Origin: Alphaproteobacteria bacterium
GTDB lineage: Bacteria; Pseudomonadota; Alphaproteobacteria; M2410
NCBI GenBank assembly: GCA_030614785.1
Contig: JAUWTJ010000043.1
Span: forward strand, 1 to 35,368
Length of the DNA: 35,368 nt
Direction: 5' to 3'
The translations under genes and the position numbers were made by a program. This document shows, piece by piece, positions 1 through 9,137 of this stretch; the stretch's first letter is position 1, and the number at the start of each line of letters is the position of its first letter. The notes beneath the pieces were generated by a model. It searched no databases and was not told the origin of the DNA. It worked only from the letters and a program-made list of their open reading frames with translations.

Positions 1-6
1 AATTTC

Positions 7-25
7 GCCCGCGCCCGTCGCGGGC
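7..25. other. GC-rich hairpin upstream of ilvB
   Basis: GCCCGCG (7-13) and CGCGGGC (19-25) form a perfect 7-base-pair stem with a 5-base loop. No T-run follows. It lies 55 bases before the ilvB start and could be the end of an upstream transcription unit or part of an ilvB leader. The window edge prevents a decision. Confidence 0.35.
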
Positions 26-80
26 GCCCTGGTATTGTGCAAGTGCGAAGAGTGATACGAAAGACCAAAGGTAAAGGACT

Positions 81-1838
81 ATGACCGAGACACAGCTCAG
101 CGGCGCGGAGATCGTCATCAAGGCTCTTAAGGATCAGGGCGTTGAGGTGATGTTCGGCTATCCCGGTGGCGCAGTGCTGCCGATCTATGATGCCTTGTTC
201 CAGAATAGCGGCATCCGCCACATCCTTGTCCGTCATGAGCAAGGTGCGCTGCATGCTGCTGAGGGCTACGCGCGCTCAACCGGCAAGCCCGGCGTCGTGT
301 TGGTGACATCTGGACCGGGCGCCACCAATGCGGTCACCGGTCTGGCGGATGCAATGCTCGATTCCATTCCTATCGTCTGTCTGACGGGGCAGGTCGCCTC
401 GCATCTGATTGGCGGCGATGCCTTCCAGGAAGCCGATACTGTCGGCATCACCCGCGCCTGCACCAAGCACAACTGGCTTGTAAAGGACGCAAACGATCTG
501 GCGCGCACAATCCATGAAGCCTTCTACATTGCCACCAGCGGTCGTCCGGGTCCTGTTGTTGTCGATATCCCGAAAGATGTTCAGTTCGCACCAGGCGATT
601 ATTGCGGACCGGACAGGGTCCAGCACAAGACCTATCGGCCCAGGGTCAAAGGCGATATCAATTCGATTACCCGGCTGGTCGAGATGATCGGCGAGGCGAA
701 GCGTCCGCTGTTTTATACCGGCGGCGGGGTTATCAATTCAGGTCCGGCTGCCAGTCAGCTCTTGCGCGAACTGGTTCGCGGGACCGGCGCTCCGATCACA
801 TCAACGCTGATGGGGCTGGGCGCTTTTCCTGCGTCCGACAAACAGTGGCTCGGCATGCTCGGCATGCATGGGACGGCAGAAGCCAACTACGCGATGCACG
901 ATTGCGATCTTATGATCTGTGTTGGTGCGCGCTTTGATGACCGGGTGACCGGTGTCATCGAGAAATTCTCGCCGGGCTCCAGAAAAGTCCACATCGATAT
1001 CGATCCGTCGTCCATCAACAAGAACGTCCTGGTCGATTTGCCGATCATTGGTGACGTCGCCCATGTTCTTGAAGATGTTCTGCGGATCTGGAAAGCACAG
1101 GGACGTCCAACCAACAGTGCGGCGATTGCCGACTGGTGGAAGACCATTGAGGGTTGGCAGGCACGCGATAGCCTGAAATTCGAGAACTCAGACACAATCA
1201 TCAAGCCGCAATACGCCATTCAGCGTCTGCAGGAGCTCACCAAAGACCGCGATGTCTACTTTACGACAGAGGTTGGTCAGCATCAGATGTGGGCAGCGCA
1301 GCATTTGCGCATTGAAGAACCCAATCGCTGGATGACCTCCGGCGGCCTTGGTACCATGGGATACGGGCTGCCCGCTGCGGTGGGCGTTCAGATTGCCCAT
1401 CCCAATTCTCTGGTCATCGACGTGGCTGGCGAAGCGTCAATTCAGATGATGACCCAGGAGCTTTCCACCGCTGTTCAGTACGGCGCGCCCGTTAAAGTCT
1501 TTATTCTGAACAATACCTATATGGGCATGGTCAGACAGTGGCAGGAATTACTGCACGGAAACCGCCATTCGGAGTCCGAAAGTCTTGCCATGCCGGATTT
1601 TGTAAAGCTGGCGGAAGCCTACGGTGCGAGCGGCATTCAGGTCAAAGACCCGGCGGATGTGGATGGCGCCATTGAGGAGATGATCCGCAGGGATGGTCCG
1701 GTTGTTGTCGATTGCCTGGTGGACAAATATGAGAACTGCTTCCCGATGATCCCGTCCGGCGCCGCACACAATGAAATGATTTTCGGCAAGGCCGGTCTTG
1801 ATGCCGGTGTTTCCGAAGAGGGAAAAATTCTTGTTTGA
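81..1838 (+). CDS. ilvB: Acetolactate synthase large (catalytic) subunit
   Basis: Thiamine-diphosphate enzyme that condenses pyruvate with pyruvate or 2-oxobutyrate, the first common step of valine, leucine and isoleucine synthesis, in the cytoplasm with IlvN. The 585 residues match the family length. An N-terminal ThDP pyrimidine-binding domain occupies about 1-170, with the catalytic glutamate E53 in RHEQGA. A central domain spans about 195-330, and a C-terminal ThDP diphosphate-binding domain about 385-540. The usual GDxS metal-binding motif reads GEAS at 450-453, a conservative Asp-to-Glu change I recall in other alphaproteobacterial enzymes. The ATG is preceded by AAAGGTAAAGG at a suitable distance. 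ilvN starts 71 bases downstream and ilvC follows, so this is probably one operon. IlvB/IlvI/IlvG naming cannot be settled from sequence alone. Confidence 0.95.
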   Translation: MTETQLSGAEIVIKALKDQGVEVMFGYPGGAVLPIYDALFQNSGIRHILVRHEQGALHAAEGYARSTGKPGVVLVTSGPGATNAVTGLADAMLDSIPIVCLTGQVASHLIGGDAFQEADTVGITRACTKHNWLVKDANDLARTIHEAFYIATSGRPGPVVVDIPKDVQFAPGDYCGPDRVQHKTYRPRVKGDINSITRLVEMIGEAKRPLFYTGGGVINSGPAASQLLRELVRGTGAPITSTLMGLGAFPASDKQWLGMLGMHGTAEANYAMHDCDLMICVGARFDDRVTGVIEKFSPGSRKVHIDIDPSSINKNVLVDLPIIGDVAHVLEDVLRIWKAQGRPTNSAAIADWWKTIEGWQARDSLKFENSDTIIKPQYAIQRLQELTKDRDVYFTTEVGQHQMWAAQHLRIEEPNRWMTSGGLGTMGYGLPAAVGVQIAHPNSLVIDVAGEASIQMMTQELSTAVQYGAPVKVFILNNTYMGMVRQWQELLHGNRHSESESLAMPDFVKLAEAYGASGIQVKDPADVDGAIEEMIRRDGPVVVDCLVDKYENCFPMIPSGAAHNEMIFGKAGLDAGVSEEGKILV

Positions 1839-1909
1839 TCCTGGTCGGGCAGGACCCGCCCGTATGATACCGAAACCGAAAGTAATTTTACTTGAAAGGG
1901 TAAAGGTCT

Positions 1910-2428
1910 ATGTCGCCGCTTCGCGATGAAACTCAGGAACGTCATTGTATCGCCGTGCTCGTGGACAACGAGGCGGGCGTTCTGGCGCGCGTGATTGGCT
2001 TGTTCTCCGGGCGTGGCTATAATATCGAAAGTCTCACAGTGGCAGAAGTGGACCACTCTGGTCATTCCTCCCGGATCACCGTTGTGACGACCGGGACCCC
2101 GATGATAATCGCCCAGATCAAGGCGCAGCTGGAACGGCTCGTGCCAGTCCATCGGGTCGTTGATCTCACTGTAGATCACGAAAGCATGGAGCGCGAAATG
2201 GCCATGATTAAAGTGGTCGGCACCGGAGAAAAGCGGGTCGAGAGCATGCGGCTGTCGGAGGTGTTTCGTGCCCATGTCGTGGACTCGACCCAAACATCAT
2301 TCGTCTTTGAGTTGACCGGTGCGCCGGGGAAAATTGACGCTTTTATCAACCTCATGCGCCCACTCGGGCTCGTGGATGTTTCAAGAACCGGAGTCGTCGC
2401 TATAGCGCGCGGCCCGGATGCGATGTAA
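1910..2428 (+). CDS. ilvN: Acetolactate synthase small (regulatory) subunit
   Basis: Regulatory partner of IlvB that carries the valine feedback site and raises activity of the catalytic subunit. Its 172 residues are typical of the longer bacterial type (IlvH/IlvN). An N-terminal ACT domain runs from about residue 11 to 85 (HCIAVLVDNEAGVLARVIGLF, then GYNIESLTV), followed by the C-terminal ALS_ss_C-type domain to about 170. The start region (GGTAAAGGTCTATG) is almost the same as that of ilvB, supporting this ATG and suggesting matched translation. It lies between ilvB and ilvC in the same orientation. Confidence 0.95.
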   Translation: MSPLRDETQERHCIAVLVDNEAGVLARVIGLFSGRGYNIESLTVAEVDHSGHSSRITVVTTGTPMIIAQIKAQLERLVPVHRVVDLTVDHESMEREMAMIKVVGTGEKRVESMRLSEVFRAHVVDSTQTSFVFELTGAPGKIDAFINLMRPLGLVDVSRTGVVAIARGPDAM

Positions 2429-2484
2429 GACCTCATCAGGAATTTAAATCCCGGGCCTCATCTGGCAGCGCTCGGACAAAGTAA

Positions 2485-3519
<1,035 letters not shown>

Positions 3520-3542
3520 TTTTGACGTGAAGATGAAGATCT

Positions 3543-3578
3543 GAATGGGGTCTGTTCAGCAATGAGCGGACCCCGTTC
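3543..3578. terminator. Hairpin between convergent ilvC and lipoprotein gene
   Basis: GAATGGGGTCTG (3543-3554) pairs with CGGACCCCGTTC (3567-3578) over 12 positions, two of them G-T wobbles, around a 12-base loop. It lies just after ilvC and overlaps the stop of the convergent gene, so it could end transcription from both sides. The T-runs are weak, so the terminator call is inferred from position and stem strength. Confidence 0.5.
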
Positions 3579-4239
3579 ATTTGGTTCTGACAAGATCCGC
3601 AATTTCAAAGCCGAACAAGTCTTTGACCTCAAGAGCGTGGCCACCAACAAATTTCGTCAGGGAACCGCTTGATGAGGTCAGATAGAGCAGCTCGCCTTGT
3701 TCATTTTCCTCATCATATACGACGACAGTGCCGCCCTTGAGAATACCGGACTCCAGCGCCGTCTTGACGATCTCGCTCTCCTCATCGATCAAATATATCT
3801 CGAGATGTTCGAGCCCTTCCTCTTCACGGAACTCGTAATAGCCCAAATAGTATCCGTTCATGCGTTTGTCGCGATTTCGGAACTTCCGGCGGGCCTCGGT
3901 GTGGGAAATATCGTTTACCGCTGCATAGTCTTCAAGAAACTCTGCCGGAAAAAACTGCGTCACACTCAGGAAGCGCTTCTCTTTGATCTGACTTGGGAGA
4001 ACCGTGTAATATAGGCTTTTCGGTTCGCCTGCAGTATCCTCATCAAGCGTAGAGAATTTTAGTTTGAGAGTGTTGCGCCCCGACCGGGTGAACTTCATCT
4101 CGACATCGTCATTTTGCCAGACGCCAACCAGTTGCTGATCGAACACGCGATTACCAAGGGGATGCCTGGAGGACAGCGGGAAACATGCTGTGAGAAAGAG
4201 GGCCAGGAAAACGACTGCAGATTGTCTGGTCTTTGGCAT
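3577..4239 (-). CDS. Putative lipoprotein of unknown function
   Basis: I do not recognise the family. The start at 4239 is chosen because GGGGGA lies about 7 bases upstream and because it places a classic lipoprotein signal at the N-terminus: a positively charged start, a hydrophobic stretch at about 7-17, then the lipobox LTAC with Cys19 as the predicted lipidation site. An upstream in-frame ATG at 4269 would add ten charged residues and spoil the signal. The mature part (about 200 residues) is rich in charged residues and beta-type segments with no catalytic motif I can name. The gene is convergent with ilvC and probably monocistronic. Confidence 0.75.
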   Translation of the reverse strand: MPKTRQSAVVFLALFLTACFPLSSRHPLGNRVFDQQLVGVWQNDDVEMKFTRSGRNTLKLKFSTLDEDTAGEPKSLYYTVLPSQIKEKRFLSVTQFFPAEFLEDYAAVNDISHTEARRKFRNRDKRMNGYYLGYYEFREEEGLEHLEIYLIDEESEIVKTALESGILKGGTVVVYDEENEQGELLYLTSSSGSLTKFVGGHALEVKDLFGFEIADLVRTK

Positions 4240-4506
4240 CGTCGGTTCCCCCGGTTTTCGCTTCTCCATCGCGAGGCAAAGCTAACATTGAGCGATGGGT
4301 GTGGCAACTGAGCCTCGAAGGAGCAGAGACAGGCCTCAAACCTTGATCTATTTTTCACGATTGTAATTCTGTGCTTGCCAAACCAGGGTAAGTTCATCTT
4401 AATTGGCGCCAGCGAACTTTTGACGTGTTCCAACGTATTCATTGTTCGTTAACCAGGCGTGTACCAGTCTTGGTTCGGAAGCGAAGTCGTTGTTTTGGAA
4501 GCAGAA

Positions 4507-4629
4507 ATGTCAGTATTAGTGACACAGTTTGAAGGACTTGACCGGAGCACACTCGTGCTGGCGGGCGGTCCTGTGCGTCCGACAACTCACCTTCTCCTGG
4601 CGGAACTTCTTCTCCTTATGCGCCCCTGA
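4507..4629 (+). CDS. leuL: Probable leucine attenuation leader peptide upstream of leuA
   Basis: A 40-codon ORF (ATG 4507, TGA 4627-4629) with GGAAG about six bases before the start. It ends in HLLLAELLLLMRP: 11 of 40 residues are leucine and 7 of the 9 codons at positions 29-37 are Leu (CTT, CTC, CTG, CTT, CTT, CTC, CTT). A leucine-rich mini-ORF 96 bases before leuA is the hallmark of ribosome-mediated attenuation of leucine genes. I do not see a strong terminator with a U-run after it. The Leu-codon region contains TCCTGG and TCCTTA, which are complementary to the purine-rich region just before leuA, so control may act on leuA translation. Initiation at an internal GTG (4555 or 4573) is possible. 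Confidence 0.7.
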   Translation: MSVLVTQFEGLDRSTLVLAGGPVRPTTHLLLAELLLLMRP

Positions 4630-4725
4630 TCGCATCGAGGTTTTCGGTCATAAAGACCTGAGCCAGCGTTTAGGGGAGAAGCTGAACAATCCCGACCTCT
4701 CATCGCATATATAAGGACCAGGAAG
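4630..4725 (+). promoter_or_regulatory. leuA leader with purine-rich RBS complementary to leuL codons
   Basis: The stretch between leuL and leuA ends with TAAGGA (4712-4717) directly followed by CCAGGA (4718-4723) and the leuA ATG at 4726. These match TCCTTA (4613-4618) and TCCTGG (4595-4600) in the Leu-codon run in the correct nested antiparallel order. A smaller stem GGTC/GACC around ATAAA is also present. Sequestration of the RBS when the leader ribosome has left would lower leuA expression. That mechanism is inferred; only the complementarity is seen. Confidence 0.45.
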
Positions 4726-6330
4726 ATGAGCACAGACTCAAAAAATGAATCCGTAAAAGAAACTGACACCAAACGAGAGCGCGTCTATATTTTTGATACG
4801 ACGCTGCGTGACGGCGAACAATCCCCCGGCGCGTCGATGAACCTGCCGGAAAAGCTCCGCATTGCAGAGATGCTTGAGACCCTCGGCGTGGACATCATTG
4901 AGGCGGGCTTTCCAATTGCCTCCAACGGTGACTTTGAAGCTGTCCGGGAAATAGCCAAACTCGTTCGCAAGCCTGTCATTTGTGGGCTCGCGCGCGCCGG
5001 AACAAAGGACATCCTGCGAGCTGCAGAAGCGTTGAAGGATGCCGAACGCAAACGGATCCATACCTTCATTTCCACAAGTCCGGTTCATATGAAGCACAAG
5101 CTTCAAATGACATCCGAGCAGGTCATGGAGGCCGTCATCGGATCGGTAACGCAAGCCCGCAATCTGGTTGATGATGTGGAGTGGTCGCCGGAGGATGCAA
5201 CACGCACGGATCATGATTTTCTCTGTGCCACAGTCGAAGCCGCTATCAAGTGCGGCGCCACCACGATCAACATCCCCGATACTGTCGGCTATTGTATTCC
5301 AACCGAATATGCTGACCTCATCAAAATGCTGATCAACCGGGTTCCCAATATAGATCAGGCAATCCTGTCGGTTCACTGTCACAACGATCTGGGTCTCGGG
5401 GTAGCCAATTCCCTGGCTGGCATCGCGGCTGGAGCACGTCAGGTCGAATGTACGATCAACGGGCTTGGCGAGCGAGCCGGCAATGCGGCCATGGAAGAAG
5501 TCGTCATGGCCATCAAGACCCGCAATGACATGATGCCTTATGACGTTGGTATTGAGACGACTGCGATTGCCAAGGCATCCAAACTGGTTTCGGGCATCAC
5601 AGGTTTTGCCGTCCAGTATAACAAGGCGATCGTTGGCAAGAATGCCTTTGCTCACGAGTCCGGCATTCATCAGGATGGCATGTTGAAGAACAACGAGACC
5701 TACGAAATCATGACGCCGGAAAGTGTTGGCGTCAGTGAGACTACACTCGTGCTTGGCAAATTGAGCGGCCGCCATGCCTTCCGGGCAAAACTGGAAGAGA
5801 TGGGCTATCAATTGGGCGCCAACGCTCTTGATGATGCCTTTAAACGGTTCAAGGATCTCGCCGACAAGAAACGTGAAGTCTTCGATGCGGACATCGTTGC
5901 ATTGGTGGATGATGAAATCATCAGCGAAAACGAGCGAATTCGTCTCGTGTCGCTTCGGGTTATCTCGGGCACCGAAGGCCCGCAGGAAGCCACTCTGACG
6001 CTGGAAATTGATGGTGAGGAAAAGACCACAACCTCGAGCGGCGACGGGCCGGTTGACGCGACCTTCAATGCCATCAAGGCACTCTTCCCGACCAAGGCCC
6101 GACTTGAGCTCTACCAGGTTCACGCCGTGACCAAGGGAACCGATGCGCAAGCCGAGGTGAGTGTTCGAATGGAAGAGGATGGCAAAATCGTCCTCGGGCG
6201 GGGCGCTGAAACCGATACGCTGGTGGCCTCTGCCAGGGCTTATGTCAATGCGCTCAACCATCTCCTGGTGAAGCGAGAGCGGACTGTGCCGCCGGCAATG
6301 GATGTGCTTGAAGGTGATATCGGTGCCTGA
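4726..6330 (+). CDS. leuA: 2-isopropylmalate synthase
   Basis: Condenses acetyl-CoA with 2-oxoisovalerate, the committed and leucine-inhibited step of leucine synthesis. The 534 residues match the LeuA type 1 enzyme. The catalytic TIM barrel spans about 20-290, starting with FDTTLRDGEQSPGASM (R28, D29) and including the metal-site VHCHND (H217, H219). A linker domain and a C-terminal LeuA allosteric dimer domain (about 390-515) follow, as expected for feedback-regulated enzymes. The ATG is preceded by AAGGACCAGGAAG. The leucine-rich leader ORF just upstream suggests leucine control of expression in addition to feedback inhibition. It is monocistronic here; mreB begins 269 bases later behind its own upstream region. 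Confidence 0.95.
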   Translation: MSTDSKNESVKETDTKRERVYIFDTTLRDGEQSPGASMNLPEKLRIAEMLETLGVDIIEAGFPIASNGDFEAVREIAKLVRKPVICGLARAGTKDILRAAEALKDAERKRIHTFISTSPVHMKHKLQMTSEQVMEAVIGSVTQARNLVDDVEWSPEDATRTDHDFLCATVEAAIKCGATTINIPDTVGYCIPTEYADLIKMLINRVPNIDQAILSVHCHNDLGLGVANSLAGIAAGARQVECTINGLGERAGNAAMEEVVMAIKTRNDMMPYDVGIETTAIAKASKLVSGITGFAVQYNKAIVGKNAFAHESGIHQDGMLKNNETYEIMTPESVGVSETTLVLGKLSGRHAFRAKLEEMGYQLGANALDDAFKRFKDLADKKREVFDADIVALVDDEIISENERIRLVSLRVISGTEGPQEATLTLEIDGEEKTTTSSGDGPVDATFNAIKALFPTKARLELYQVHAVTKGTDAQAEVSVRMEEDGKIVLGRGAETDTLVASARAYVNALNHLLVKRERTVPPAMDVLEGDIGA

Positions 6331-6352
6331 AGGGCCCCCGGTCTCCTTTTTT
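6321..6352 (+). terminator. Possible leuA terminator
   Basis: An imperfect GC-rich hairpin overlaps the leuA stop (CGGTGCC, short loop, GGCCCCCG) and is followed after a few bases by a run of six T (6347-6352). The stem is imperfect, so this is moderate evidence for an intrinsic terminator. Confidence 0.4.
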
Positions 6353-6370
6353 GACAAATACTTGTGATCT

Positions 6371-6409
6371 GGAGTGATTCACATACCAAATCCTGGGGTG
6401 AATCACTCC
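6371..6409. promoter_or_regulatory. Perfect 12-base inverted repeat upstream of mreB
   Basis: GGAGTGATTCAC (6371-6382) and GTGAATCACTCC (6398-6409) are perfect inverted copies separated by 15 bases. Each arm contains a GANTC site (GATTC, GAATC), the CcrM methylation target in many alphaproteobacteria. No T-run follows, so an operator or methylation-sensitive site is more likely than a terminator. Immediately after, CTCCATAAT occurs twice in tandem (6406-6424). The role is unknown. Confidence 0.5.
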
Positions 6410-6510
6410 ATAATGCTCCATAATACCGCATACATTTACTGAGTCGGTTCCCAGGGCGGGCCGTGGAGGCGCGGGTTTGCGCCAGGTTTTCATGGACTTT
6501 GTCAGCACGG

Positions 6511-6534
6511 CTTTAACCTTATTTTACTTTAACC
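6511..6534 (+). promoter_or_regulatory. Two CTTTAACC direct repeats upstream of mreB
   Basis: CTTTAACC occurs at 6511-6518 and 6527-6534, 16 bases apart start to start, about 70-90 bases before the mreB ATG. TTAACC resembles a half-site of the alphaproteobacterial cell-cycle regulator CtrA, but the spacing differs from the usual TTAA-N7-TTAA. A regulator binding site is plausible but unproven. Confidence 0.3.
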
Positions 6535-6596
6535 ATGAGAATATCGGCCTCAGCTTTTCTTTTTCACTTCAATAAGCCCGCAAAGGGCGGAGATAA

Positions 6597-7643
<1,047 letters not shown>

Positions 7644-7709
7644 TTGGCGGATACAGTCAAGTGTTGCCCGCTTTGATTAACGTGCAGAAATACACGCAGG
7701 TGAGGCGAC

Positions 7710-8612
7710 ATGTTTGACCGCAGGTTTGATAGTGAACAATCACAGGACTCAGTCTTCGTCGAAGGCAGGAGATTGCCCTTTGTCATTTTGCTATCTCTGG
7801 CCCTGGTCTTCATGATGCTGGATCGTGCCGAAGCTGATGTGCTGGATGACGCACGCGAGGCCATTACCGATTTCACATCTCCGATTTACGAGGCGGTGTC
7901 GCCGCCGATCAAGGCGATACGCGCCTGGTTCGGAAGAGTGCCCAGGCTTTTCTCGACGCTGGAAGAAAACGAACGCCTGCACCGCGAAAATGCGGAGCTG
8001 CGTGCCTGGAAGGATGCCGCGCTGCTGCTGGAAAAAGAAAATGCTCGATACGAGGCTCTACTCAACGTCGCGGTCGATCCCGAAATCGGGTATGTAACTG
8101 GCCGTGTTGTCACCGAGGCATCGGGCCCCTTCATTCGCACACTGGTCGTCAATCTGGGTAAGCGCAATGGTGTTTTTGATGGTTCCGCCGTTATTGACGA
8201 GGATGGTCTGGTTGGCCGGATTTTGGGATCAGGCCACAATGCCTCGCGGGTATTGCTTCTCAACGATCTGAACTCACACATACCCGTCGTTGTAGAGCCT
8301 GGAAATTATCGTGCGGTCCTGAGTGGAACAAACAAGGCCTATCCGACCATTGAATTTCTATCCAGAGATGCCCAGGTGCAAGTCGGCGACAGGGTCGTCA
8401 CATCAGGACATGGCGGACTTCTCCCCCCTCATCTCCCGGTAGGTCTCGTGTCCAGCATTGACGGGAAACACATTCGTGTACATCCGTTTTCAAATGAGAC
8501 CAAAGTTGAACGGGTTCGGGTATTGCAGTATGACTTTCCAAATCGCGTCGTTGAAACGAAAGGGAAGAAATCAGATCCAACGGCACCCGACGCCGATGGC
8601 ACTAACGGGTGA
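7710..8612 (+). CDS. mreC: Rod shape-determining protein MreC
   Basis: Bitopic inner-membrane protein of the elongation machinery that activates PBP2 in the periplasm. The 300 residues show a short cytoplasmic N-terminus, one transmembrane segment at about 22-38 (LPFVILLSLALVFMML), a periplasmic coiled-coil at about 78-120 with many E/K/R/L residues, and the two beta-barrel domains from about 125 to 275. A polar tail follows. GAGGCGAC precedes the ATG. It is in the mre operon, and mreD begins at its stop codon. Confidence 0.93.
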   Translation: MFDRRFDSEQSQDSVFVEGRRLPFVILLSLALVFMMLDRAEADVLDDAREAITDFTSPIYEAVSPPIKAIRAWFGRVPRLFSTLEENERLHRENAELRAWKDAALLLEKENARYEALLNVAVDPEIGYVTGRVVTEASGPFIRTLVVNLGKRNGVFDGSAVIDEDGLVGRILGSGHNASRVLLLNDLNSHIPVVVEPGNYRAVLSGTNKAYPTIEFLSRDAQVQVGDRVVTSGHGGLLPPHLPVGLVSSIDGKHIRVHPFSNETKVERVRVLQYDFPNRVVETKGKKSDPTAPDADGTNG

Positions 8613-8617
8613 CCACA

Positions 8618-9136
8618 ATGTTTACTCACTCCAGAGAAAGTAGTGGCAGCCGTCTGTGGTCACTTTTTCCGTTCCTGAGCGCCGTCTTTTGTATTTTGCT
8701 AACAATGGTTCCTCTCGGACTCTCGACTGGATACCTCGCGCCTCCATCTTTTTCCCTCGTTGCGATTTATATCTGGATTCTCGCCCGCCCGGACTTGATG
8801 CCACCGACAGCGGTTTTTCTTCTCGGCATCCTGCAAGACCTCTTCTGGGGTGGACCGGTGGGGCTATGGGGTGCGGTTTTTTTGATCGTCTGGGCTTTTA
8901 CGCTTTCGCAGCGGCAGTTTCTTGCAGGCAGAGGGTTTGGGTTGACCTGGGCAACGTTCGGCGTCGTTGCCATCGGGTCCAGTGTTCTGGCGTGGATCAT
9001 AGCTTCTGTTTTTTACGGTACGCCTATGCCTGTCATCCCAATTCTTTCGCTGACTATTTTGAGTTTCGCCGTCTATCCTGTCTTTGCAAGGGTCGCCCCT
9101 TTCTTCATGCGGCAAATGGGAGAGGCAGGGTCCTGA
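8618..9136 (+). CDS. mreD: Rod shape-determining protein MreD
   Basis: Small polytopic inner-membrane partner of MreC. About 172 residues with roughly five hydrophobic segments (around 15-35, 45-65, 75-95, 105-128 and 132-150), matching the family in length and hydrophobicity. The sequence is poorly conserved as usual, so the call leans on its place between mreC and mrdA. The ATG at 8618 lies just after the mreC stop and has a weak GGGTGA upstream. A GTG at 8609 overlapping the mreC stop is an alternative start. Either arrangement implies translational coupling. Confidence 0.88.
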   Translation: MFTHSRESSGSRLWSLFPFLSAVFCILLTMVPLGLSTGYLAPPSFSLVAIYIWILARPDLMPPTAVFLLGILQDLFWGGPVGLWGAVFLIVWAFTLSQRQFLAGRGFGLTWATFGVVAIGSSVLAWIIASVFYGTPMPVIPILSLTILSFAVYPVFARVAPFFMRQMGEAGS

Positions 9137-9137
9137 C

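Noticed and set aside
1839-1909. CGGGC/GCCCG and AAGTA/TACTT dyads in the ilvB-ilvN spacer
   Set aside because: Stems are only five pairs and no T-run follows; not enough to call a terminator or riboswitch.
4529-4714. 61-codon plus-strand ORF in the leuA leader
   Set aside because: It is in a different frame from the leucine-rich ORF, has no ribosome site, and is not rich in leucine.
4738-6357. Long minus-strand open frame (539 codons) opposite leuA
   Set aside because: It is the antisense shadow of leuA; no family features, and the plus strand encodes a complete conserved enzyme.
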